Origin: Crossaster papposus
Taxonomy: Eukaryota; Echinodermata; Asteroidea; Velatida; Solasteridae
Length of the DNA stretch: 64,000 bases
Assembly (NCBI GenBank): GCA_037893245.1
Contig: JBAIAA010000094.1
Location: forward strand, 682,001 to 746,000
Direction: 5' to 3'
The position numbers and the translations under genes were made by a program. Position 1 is the first letter of the stretch, and each line of letters opens with the position of its first letter. The notes beneath the pieces were generated by a model that searched no databases, was not told the DNA's origin, and saw only the letters and a list, made by a program, of their open reading frames with translations. Below, piece by piece: positions 36,541 to 45,495 of the stretch.

Positions 36541-36680
36541 GCGAAATACGGTACCTCTGGAGACATGAACACAATGGGGACAATGGGAGTAAAAAGGTCT
36601 CCAAAGGGTGATTTATATTTAGGTCTCCATTAGGAATTTCACGAATTAGATGTTGGGATTGTACTTAAATTACTCAAAAG
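36541..36680. other. Element interior, no gene
   Basis: Unique sequence with a direct repeat AGGTCTCCA near 36596 and 36621. CTGGAGACATG near 36557 and CCATGTCTCC near 36858 are loosely inverted, which could mark the ends of another decayed nested element; the evidence is weak. Confidence 0.45.
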
Positions 36681-36736
36681 CTAGGGTTAGGATGTGGGTT
36701 AGGGTTAGTGTTTGGGTTAGGGTATAATATAGGGTA
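36681..36736 (+). repeat. Telomere-like TTAGGG patch
   Basis: Several GGGTTAGGGTTAG motifs interspersed with variants (GGATGTGGGTTAGGG, GTGTTTGGGTTAGGG). It is too short and degenerate to be a telomere end and lies inside the inserted element. TTAGGG is the usual metazoan telomere unit. Confidence 0.7.
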
Positions 36737-36891
36737 TATTGGTTGGAAATTTCAACCCAGGAAAATAATTGTGGTTAAAATGGGAGCATTTTGAAAAAAG
36801 TGCTCGACTTTCTAACCATTTTGTACACGAGAACATGTCATGTTCGGTAAGGGAAGCCATGTCTCCGTCCACAGTGATACAAAAATGCGAA
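36737..36891. other. Element interior with a nested hairpin, no gene
   Basis: AAAATGG...CCATTTT encloses GAGCA...TGCTC at about 36777–36826, a foldable structure of two nested short stems. No credible frame. Confidence 0.5.
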
Positions 36892-36930
36892 TACATGTAC
36901 AGTATAGTACATGTACAGTATAGTACATGC
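36892..36930 (+). repeat. 16-bp direct repeat, TACATGTACAGTATAG
   Basis: Two perfect tandem copies at 36892–36907 and 36908–36923, followed by a partial third (TACATGC). Confidence 0.9.
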
Positions 36931-37078
36931 ACATCACGGCCGGGTCAATCGCGGCGTGTAACGTTTTGCGTAACCCTCGTATCGCACGAATTTGCCTATA
37001 ACCGTCCATCATTATCACGTGATATGAATAATGCATATATTACAATAGTCTGACCACGCCCCCTGTGTGCCAACTTGT
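36931..37078. other. Element interior near the right end, no gene
   Basis: Unique sequence containing TATCACGTGATA near 37014, a 12-bp palindrome with a CACGTG core. Otherwise nothing is recognised. Confidence 0.5.
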
Positions 37079-37196
37079 CCAAGACCTTCGAGTGAGTCCA
37101 CTGAGTTCGCGGGTGCGATTCGTCTGTAGATAGCGCCCTCTATAACATCGGTGGTTTGTGTCAGTGATCGCGGAATAAACAACACGAAGGTCTTGG
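37079..37196. repeat. Subterminal inverted repeat in the element
   Basis: CCAAGACCTTCG at 37079–37090 is the perfect inverse of CGAAGGTCTTGG at 37185–37196, part of the right TIR. A TIR-like motif is therefore present a second time, in opposite orientation, about 100 bp inside the end. Such subterminal copies often serve as extra transposase binding sites; that role is inference here. Confidence 0.75.
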
Positions 37197-37207
37197 AACC
37201 AAGACTA
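37177..37207 (-). repeat. Right terminal inverted repeat
   Basis: Read on the minus strand it starts TAGTCTTGGTTCCAAGACC and continues TTCGTGTTGTTT. It carries its own terminal hairpin: GTCTTGG 37190–37196, AA, CCAAGAC 37199–37205. The hairpin position is the same as at the left end but the stem sequence differs. Confidence 0.82.
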
Positions 37208-37216
37208 CCAGTGCCC
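37208..37216 (+). repeat. Target-site duplication, right copy
   Basis: CCAGTGCCC immediately after the element, followed by the normal satellite continuation TGACGCATGAGTC. It is identical to the left copy. Confidence 0.88.
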
Positions 37217-37949
37217 TGACGCATGAGTCTCACAGTTTGTGTTCTTTCTATTGAGAAATTTGGCAATATTTTGGCTCAGATGTCGAGCTGGTGAGTGTCT
37301 CTTCATTCTCGAACAACGTTGAGGTTCGCAGCTCATATATAAGTCGAGAAATTTAAGCTCATTCGCAGCCACCTTTTCTGATGTGTATGTGTGTACACTT
37401 GTATTGCCGCATCGGCCTATGCCGCCAGTGCCCTGACGCATGGGTCTCACGGTTTGGGTTCTTTCCAGTGAGAAATTTGGCAATATTTTGCCTCAAATGT
37501 CGAGCTGGTGAGTGTCTCTTCATTCTCAAACAACGTTGATGTTCGCAGCTCAGATATAAGTCGAGAAAATTATCCTCATTCGCAGCCCTGTTTTCTTATG
37601 TGTATCTATGTACACGTGTATTGGCGCATGGGCCTATGTCGCCAGTGCCCTGACGCACGAGTCTCACAGTTTGGGTTCTTTCCATTGAGAAATTTGGCAA
37701 TAATTTGGCTCAGATGTCGAGCTGGTGAGTCTCGCTTCATTCTCGAACAACGTTGAGGTTCCCAGCTAAGATATAAGTCGAGAAAATAATCCTCATTCGC
37801 AGCCACCTTTTCTGATGTGTATGTTTGTACACGTGTATTGCCGCATAGGCCTATGCCGCCAGTGGCCTGACGCATGAATCTCACAGTTTGGGTTCTTTCC
37901 ATTGAGAAATTTTGGCAATATTTTGTCTAAGATGTCGAGCTGGTGAATG

Positions 37950-38410
37950 TCTCTTCATTCTCGAACAACGTTGAGGTTCGCAGCTCAGATATAAGTCGAG
38001 AAAATTATCCTCATTCGCAGCCACCTTTTCTTATGTGTATGTTTGTACACGTGTATTGCCGCATAGGCCTATGTCGCCAGTGGCCTGACGCAGGAATCTC
38101 ACAGTTTGGGTTCTTTCCATTGAGAAATTTGGCAATATTTTGGCTCAGATGTCGAGCTGGTGAGTGTCTCTTCATTCTCGAACAACGTTGAGGTTCGCAG
38201 CTTAAATATAAGTCGAGAAAATTATCCTCATTCGCAGCCACCTTTTCTGATGTGTATGTTTGTACACTTGTATTGCCGCATAGGCCTATGCCGTCAGTGC
38301 CCTGACGCATGGGTCTCACGGTTTGGGTTTTTTCCAGTGAGAAATTTGGCAATATTTTGGCTCCGATGTCAATCTGGTGAGTGTCTCTTCATTCTCGAAC
38401 AACGTTGAGG
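37950..38410. repeat. Satellite segment repeated at 40121–40590 and 42330–42760
   Basis: Two-monomer stretch present three times at offsets near 2171 and 2172 (ten monomers plus one or two). Shared variants include GCCAGTGGCCTGACGCAGG after CATAGGCCTATGTC, AGCTTAAATATAAG and the private GATGTCAATCTGGTGAG. Confidence 0.8.
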
Positions 38411-38769
38411 TTCGCAGCTCAAATATAAGTCGAGAAAATTATCCTCATTCGCAGCCATGTTTTCTTATGTGTATATATGTACACGTGTATTGCCGCATTG
38501 GCCTATGTCGCCAGTGCCCTGAAGCATGAGTCTCACAGTTTGGGTTCTTTCCGTTGAGAAATTTGGCAATATTTTGGCTCAGATGTCGAGCTGGTGAGTA
38601 TCTCTTCATTCTCGAACAACGTTGAGGTTCCCAGCTAAGATTTAAGTCGAGAAAATAATCCTCATTCGCAGCCACTTTTTCTGATGTGTATGTTTGTACA
38701 CGTGTATTGCCGTATAGGCCTATGCCGCCAGTGGCCTGACGCAGGAATCTCACAGTTTGGGTTTATTCC

Positions 38770-39530
38770 ATTGAGAAATTTGGCAATATTTTGGCTCAGA
38801 TGTCGAGCTGGTGAGTATCTCTTCATTCTCGAACAACGTTGATGTTCCCAGCTAAGATTTAAGTCGAGAAAATAATCCTCATTCGCAGCCACTTTTTCTG
38901 ATGTGTATGTTTGTACACGTGTATTGCCGCATAGGCCTATGCCGCCAGTGGCCTGACGCAGGAATCTCACAGTTTGGGTTCTTTCCATTGAGAAATTTGG
39001 CAATATTTTGGCTCAGATGTCGAGCTGGTGAGTGTCTCTTCATTCTCGAACAACGTTGAGGTTCGCAGCTTAAATATAAGTCGAGAAAATTATCCTCATT
39101 CGCAGCCACCTTTTCTGATGTGTATGTTTGTACACTTGTATTGCCGCATAGGCCTATGCCGTCAGTGCCCTGACGCATGGGTCTCACGGTTTGGGTTTTT
39201 TCCAGTGAGAAATTTGGCAATATTTTGGCTCCGATGTCGATCTGGTGAGTGTCTCTTCATTCTCGAACAACGTTGAGGTTCGCAGCTCAGATATAAGTCG
39301 AGAAAATTATCCTCATTTGCAGCCATGTTTTCTTATGTGTATCTATGTACACGTGTATTGCCGCATTGGCCTAGGTCGCCAGTGCCCTGACGCATGAGTC
39401 TCACAGTTTGGGTTCTTTCCATTGAGAAATTTTGCAATATTTTGGCTCAGATGTCGAGCTGGTGAGTATCTCTTCATTCTCGAACAACGTTGAGGTTCCC
39501 AGCTAAGATTTAAGTCGAAAAAATAATCCT
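38770..39530. repeat. Satellite segment repeated at about 41594–42350 (offset 2824)
   Basis: Thirteen monomers plus three bases apart. It shares CAACGTTGATGTTCCC, CTCCGATGTCGATCTGG and CATTTGCAGCCATG. Confidence 0.8.
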
Positions 39531-40101
39531 CATTCGCAGCCAGTTTTTCTGATGTGTATGTTTGTACACGTGTATTACCGCATAGGCCTATGCCGCCAGT
39601 GGCCTGACGCAGGAATCTCACAGTTTGTGTTCTTTCTATTGAGAAATTTGGCAATATTTTGGCTCAGATGTCGAGCTGGTGAGTGTCTCTTCATTCTCGA
39701 ACAACGTTGAGGTTCCCAGCTAAGATATAAGTCGAGAAAATAATCCTCATTCGCAGCCACCTTTTCTGATGTGTATGTTTGTACACGTGTATTGCCGCAT
39801 CGGCCTATGCCGCCAGTGGCCTGACGCATGAATCTCACAGTTTGGGTTCTTTCCATTGAGAAATTTTGGCAATATTTTGTCTAAGATGTCGAGCTGGTGA
39901 ATGTCTCTTCATTCTCGAACAACGTTGAGGTTCGCAGCTCAGATATAAGTCGAGAAAATTATCCTCATTCGCAGCCACCTTTTCTTATGTGTATGTTTGT
40001 ACACGTGTATTGCCGCATAGGCCTATGTCGCCAGTGGCCTGACGCAGGAATCTCACAGTTTGGGTTCTTTCCATTGAGAAATTTGGCAATATTTTGGCTC
40101 A

Positions 40102-40318
40102 GATGTCGAGCTGGTGAGTGTCTCTTCATTCTCGAACAACGTTGAGGTTCGCAGCTCAGATATAAGTCGAGAAAATTATCCTCATTCGCAGCCACCTTTT
40201 CTTATGTGTATGTTTGTACACGTGTATTGCCGCATAGGCCTATGTCGCCAGTGGCCTGACGCAGGAATCTCACAGTTTGGGTTCTTTCCATTGAGAAATT
40301 TGGCAATATTTTGGCTCA
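40102..40318 (+). repeat. Representative satellite monomer (217 bp)
   Basis: A typical intact copy. Its left neighbour 39885–40101 and the next start at 40319 are spaced at exactly 217. Motifs inside: GAGCTG 40108–40113 pairing with CAGCTC 40152–40157; CGAAC 40133–40137 pairing with GTTCG 40147–40151; palindrome CAACGTTG 40137–40144; palindrome TACACGTGTA 40217–40226, whose core CACGTG is an E-box-type hexamer; palindrome CATAGGCCTATG 40233–40244, which contains AGGCCT. The start at GATGTCGAG is arbitrary. Confidence 0.95.
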
Positions 40319-41549
40319 GATGTCGAGCTGGTGAGTGTCTCTTCATTCTCGAACAACGTTGAGGTTCGCAGCTTAAATATAAGTCGAGAAAATTATCCTC
40401 ATTCGCAGCCACCTTTTCTGATGTGTATGTTTGTACACTTGTATTGCCGCATAGGCCTATGCCGTCAGTGCCCTGACGCATGGGTCTCACGGTTTGGGTT
40501 TTTTCCAGTGAGAAATTTGGCAATATTTTGGCTCCGATGTCAATCTGGTGAGTGTCTCTTCATTCTCGAACAACGTTGAGGTTCGCAGCTCAGATATACG
40601 TCGAGAAAATTATCCTCATTCGCAGCCATGTTTTCTTATGTGTATCTATGTACACGTGTATTGCCGCATTGGCCTAGGTCGCCAGTGCCCTGACGCATGA
40701 GTCTCACAGTTTGGGTTCTTTCCATTGAGAAATTTGGCAATATTTTGGCTCAGATGTCGAGCTGGTGAGTATCTCTTCATTCTCGAACAACGTTGAGGTT
40801 CCCAGCTAAGATTTAAGTCGAGAAAATAATCCTCATTCGCAGCCACTTTTTCTGATGTGTATGTTTGTACACGTGTATTGCCGCATAGGCCTATGCCGCC
40901 AGTGGCCTGACGCAGGAATCTCACAGTTTGGGTTCTTTCCATTGAGAGATTTGGCAATAATGTGGCTCAGATGTCGAGCTGGTGAGTGTCTCTTCATTCT
41001 CGAACAACGTTGAGGTTCGCAGCTCAAATATAAGTCGAGAAAATTATCCTCATTCGCAGCCATGTTTTCTTATGTGTGTATATATGTACACGTGTATTGC
41101 CGCATTGGCCTATGTCGCCAGTGCCCTGAAGCATGAGTCTCACAGTTTGGGTTCTTTCCATTGAGAAATTTGGCAATATTTTGGCTCAGATGTCGAGCTG
41201 GTGAGTATCTCTTCATTCTCGAACAACGTTGAGGTTCCCAGCTAAGATTTAAGTCGAGAAAATAATCCTCATTCGCAGCCACTTTTTCTGATGTGTATGT
41301 TTGTACACGTGTATTGCCGTATAGGCCTATGCCGCCAGTGGCCTGACGCAGGAATCTCACAGTTTGGGTTTATTCCATTGAGAAATTTGGCAATATTTTG
41401 GCTCAGATGTCGAGCTGGTGAGTGTCTCTTCATTCTCGAACAACGTTGAGGTACGCAGCTCAGATATAAGTCGAGAAAATTATCCTCATTCGCAGCCATG
41501 TTTTCTTATGTGTATATATGTACACGTGTATTGCCGCATTGGCCTAGGT

Positions 41550-43590
41550 CGCCAGTGCCCTGACGCATGAGTCTCACAGTTTGGGTTCTTTCCATTGAGA
41601 AATTTGGCAATATTTTGGCTCAGATGTCGAGCTGGTGAGTATCTCTTCATTCTCGAACAACGTTGATGTTCCCAGCTAAGATTTAAGTCGAGAAAATAAT
41701 CCTCATTCGCAGCCACTTTTTCTGATGTGTATGTTTGTACACGTGTATTGCCGCATAGGCCTATGCCGCCAGTGGCCTGACGCAGGAATCTCACAGTTTG
41801 GGTTCTTTCCATTGAGAAATTTGGCAATATTTTGGCTCAGATGTCGAGCTGGTGAGTGTCTCTTCATTCTCGAACAACGTTGAGGTTCGCAGCTTAAATA
41901 TAAGTCGAGAAAATTATCCTCATTCGCAGCCACCTTTTCTGATGTGTATGTTTGTACACTTGTATTGCCGCATAGGCCTATGCCGTCAGTGCCCTGACGC
42001 ATGGGTCTCACGGTTTGGGTTTTTTCCAGTGAGAAATTTGGCAATATTTTGGCTCCGATGTCGATCTGGTGAGTGTCTCTTCATTCTCGAACAACGTTGA
42101 GGTTCGCAGCTCAGATATAAGTCGAGAAAATTATCCTCATTTGCAGCCATGTTTTCTTATGTGTATCTATGTACACGTGTATTGCCGCATTGGCCTAGGT
42201 CGCCAGTGCCCTGACGCATGAGTCTCACAGTTTGGGTTCTTTCCATTGAGAAATTTTGCAATATTTTGGCTCAGATGTCGAGCTGGTGAGTATCTCTTCA
42301 TTCTCGAACAACGTTGAGGTTCGCAGCTCAGATATAAGGCGAGAAAATTATCCTCATTCGCAGCCACCTTTTCTTATGTGTATGTTTGTACACGTGTATT
42401 GCCGCATAGGCCTATGTCGCCAGTGGCCTGACGCAGGAATCTCACAGTTTGGGTTCTTTCCATTGAGAAATTTGGCAATATTTTGGCTCAGATGTCGAGC
42501 TGGTGAGTGTCTCTTCATTCTCGAACAACGTTGAGGTTCGCAGCTTAAATATAAGTCGAGAAAATTATCCTCATTCGCAGCCACCTTTTCTGATGTGTAT
42601 GTTTGTACACTTGTATTGCCGCATAGGCCTATGCCGTCAGTGCCCTGACGCATGGGTCTCACGGTTTGGGTTTTTTCCAGTGAAAAATTTGGCAATATTT
42701 TGGCTCCGATGTCAATCTGGTGAGTGTCTCTTCATTCTCGAACAACGTTGAGGTTCGCAGCTCAGATATACGTCGAGAAAATTATCCTCATTCGCAGCCA
42801 TGTTTTCTTATGTGTATCTATGTACACGTGTATTGCCGCATTGGCCTAGGTCGCCAGTGCCCTGACGCATGAGTCTCACAGTTTGGGTTCTTTCCATTGA
42901 GAAATTTGGCAATATTTTGGCTCAGATGTCGAGCTGGTGAGTATCTCTTCATTCTCGAACAACGTTGAGGTTCCCAGCTAAGATTTAAGTCGAGAAAATA
43001 ATCCTCATTCGCAGCCACTTTTTCTGATGTGTATGTTTGTACACGTGTATTGCCGCATAGGCCTATGCCGCCAGTGGCCTGACGCAGGAATCTCACAGTT
43101 TGGGTTCTTTCCATTGAGAGATTTGGCAATAATGTGGCTCAGATGTCGAGCTGGTGAGTGTCTCTTCATTCTCGAACAACGTTGAGGTTCGCAGCTCAAA
43201 TATAAGTCGAGAAAATTATCCTCATTCGCAGCCATGTTTTCTTATGTGTATATATGTACACGTGTATTGCCGCATTGGCCTATGTCGCCAGTGCCCTGAA
43301 GCATGAGTCTCACAGTTTGGGTTCTTTCCATTGAGAAATTTGGCAATATTTTGGCTCAGATGTCGAGCTGGTGAGTATCTCTTCATTCTCGAACAACGTT
43401 GAGGTTCCCAGCTAAGATTTAAGTCGAGAAAATAATCCTCCTTCGCAGCCACTTTTTCTGATGTGTATGTTTGTACACGTGTATTGCCGCATAGGCCTAT
43501 GCCGCCAGTGGCCTGACGCATGAATCTCACAGTTTGGGTTCTTTCCATTGAGAAATTTGACAATATTTTGTCTAAGATGTCGAGCTGGTG
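41550..43590. repeat. 2-kb satellite segment repeated at 45890–47930 (offset 4340)
   Basis: The offset is exactly twenty monomers. Private variants kept in both include GATATAAGGCGAG, GATATACGTCGAG, GTCAATCTGGTGAG, ATTTGCAGCCATG and CAATAATGTGGCTC. Few differences are visible (for example CCATTTAG near 47237 against CCATTGAG). Confidence 0.85.
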
Positions 43591-44031
43591 AATGTCTCTT
43601 CATTCTCGAACAACGTTGAGGTTCGCAGCTCAGATATAAGTCGAGAAAATTATCCTCATTCGCAGCCACCTTTTCTTATGTGTATGTTTGTACACGTGTA
43701 TTGCCGCATAGGCATATGTCGCCAGTGCCCTGACGCATGAGTTTCACAGTTTGGGTTCTTTCTATTGAGAAATTTGGCAATATTTTGGCTCAGATGGCGT
43801 GCTGGTGAGTGTCTCTTCATTCTCGAACAACGTTGAGGTTCGCAGCTCATATATAAGTCGAGAAAGTTAAGCTCATTCGCAGCCACCTTTTCTGATGTGT
43901 ATGTGTGTACACTTGTATTGCCGCATAGGCCTATGCCGCCAGTGCCCTGACGCATGGGTCTCACGGTTTGGGTTCTTTCCAGTGAGAAATTTGGCAATAT
44001 TTTGCCTCAAATCTCGAGCTGGTGAGTGTCT
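43345..44031. repeat. Satellite segment repeated at 45081–45767 (offset 1736)
   Basis: Exactly eight monomers apart. Shared variants include TTTGACAATATTTTGTC, GCATAGGCATATGTC, GAGTTTCACAG, AGATGGCG and CATATATAAGTCGAG. Both copies hold an uninterrupted version of the site used by the 2816-bp insertion. Confidence 0.85.
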
Positions 44032-44239
44032 CTTCATTCTCGAACAACGTTGAGGTTCCCAGCTAAGATTTAAGTCGAGAAAATAATCCTCATTCGCAGC
44101 CACTTTTTCTGATGTGTATGTTTGTACACGTGTATTGCCGTATAGGCCTATGCCGCCAGTGGCCTGACGCAGGAATCTCACAGTTTGGGTTTATTCCATT
44201 GAGAAATTTGGCAATATTTTGGCTCAGATGTCGAGCTGG

Positions 44240-45495
44240 TGAGTGTCTCTTCATTCTCGAACAACGTTGAGGTACGCAGCTCAGATATAAGTCGAGAAAA
44301 TTATCCTCATTCGCAGCCATGTTTTCTTATGTGTATCTATGTACACGTGTATTGCCGCATTGGCCTAGGTCGCCAGTGCCCTGACGCATGAGTCTCACAG
44401 TTTGGGTTCTTTCCATTGAGAAATTTGGCAATATTTTGGCTCAGATGTCGAGCTGGTGAGTATCTCTTCATTCTCGAACAACGTTGATGTTCCCAGCTAA
44501 GATTTAAGTCGAGAAAATAATCCTCATTCGCAGCCACTTTTTCTGATGTGTATGTTTGTACACGTGTATTGCCGCATAGGCCTATGCCGCCAGTGGCCTG
44601 ACGCAGGAATCTCACAGTTTGGGTTCTTTCCATTGAGAAATTTGGCAATATTTTGGCTCAGATGTCGAGCTGGTGAGTGTCTCTTCATTCTCGAACAACG
44701 TTGAGGTTCGCAGCTTAAATATAAGTCGAGAAAATGATCCTCATTCGCAGCCACCTTTTCTGATGTGTATGTTTGTACACTTGTATTGCCGCATAGGCCT
44801 ATGCCGTCAGTGCCCTGACGCATGGGTCTCACGGTTTGGGTTTTTTCCAGTGAGAAATTTGGCAATATTTTGGCTCCGATGTCGATCTGGTGAGTGTCTC
44901 TTCATTCTCGAACAACGTTGAGGTTCGCAGCTCAGATATAAGTCGAGAAAATTATCCTCATTTGCAGCCATGTTTTCTTATGTGTATCTATGTACACGTG
45001 TATTGCCGCATTGGCCTAGGTCGCCAGTGCCCTGACGCATGAGTCTCACAGTTTGGGTTCTTTCCATTGAGAAATTTTGCAATATTTTGGCTCAGATGTC
45101 GAGCTGGTGAGTATCTCTTCATTCTCGAACAACGTTGAGGTTCCCAGCTAAGATTTAAGTCGAGAAAATAATCCTCCTTCGCAGCCACTTTTTCTGATGT
45201 GTATGTTTGTACACGTGTATTGCCGCATAGGCCTATGCCGCCAGTGGCCTGACGCATGAATCTCACAGTTTGGGTTCTTTCCATTGAGAAATTTGACAAT
45301 ATTTTGTCTAAGATGTCGAGCTGGTGAATGTCTCTTCATTCTCGAACAACGTTGAGGTTCGCAGCTCAGATATAAGTCGAGAAAATTATCCTCATTCGCA
45401 GCCACCTTTTCTTATGTGTATGTTTGTACACGTGTATTGCCGCATAGGCATATGTCGCCAGTGCCCTGACGCATGAGTTTCACAGTTTGGGTTCT
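44240..45495. repeat. Satellite segment repeated at 47929–49184 (offset 3689)
   Basis: Exactly seventeen monomers apart. Private shared variant: GAAAATGATCCTC at about 44731 and 48420. The match fades near CTATTGAG against CCATTGAG. Confidence 0.85.

Larger units (their letters stand above)
34392..37207. mobile_element. 2816-bp TIR element inserted in the satellite
   Basis: A unique-looking segment interrupts one monomer. It is flanked by the direct repeat CCAGTGCCC (34383–34391 and 37208–37216; ten bases if the following T is counted), and both ends start TAGTCT in inverted orientation. Deleting the element and one flank copy leaves a monomer of exactly 217 bp. These are the marks of cut-and-paste DNA transposition. 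No transposase-like frame is present, so it is non-autonomous or an internally replaced derivative. A target duplication of 9–10 bp is typical of Mutator-like elements and also near the Merlin size (8–9 bp), but family assignment is inference. The interior consists largely of other nested inverted-repeat elements and simple palindromes, so the original element was probably much shorter. Confidence 0.88.

Noticed and set aside
36681-36736. True chromosome end
   Set aside because: Only a few degenerate TTAGGG units, with kilobases of other sequence on both sides.
34392-37207. LTR retroelement or other virus-like origin for the 2.8-kb insert
   Set aside because: The ends are inverted, not direct, repeats. 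The target duplication is 9–10 bp rather than 4–6, and no polymerase, protease or capsid-like frame is present.
40108-40157. A tRNA gene in each monomer
   Set aside because: Only two stems resemble tRNA arms. There is no anticodon arm, no proper A box and the T-loop is nine bases, so it is listed only as a weak structural observation.
40102-40318. CENP-B box in the satellite monomer
   Set aside because: Looked for the TTCG...CGGG core on both strands. TTCGCAGCC and TTCTCGAAC lack the required spacing and the CGGG end.
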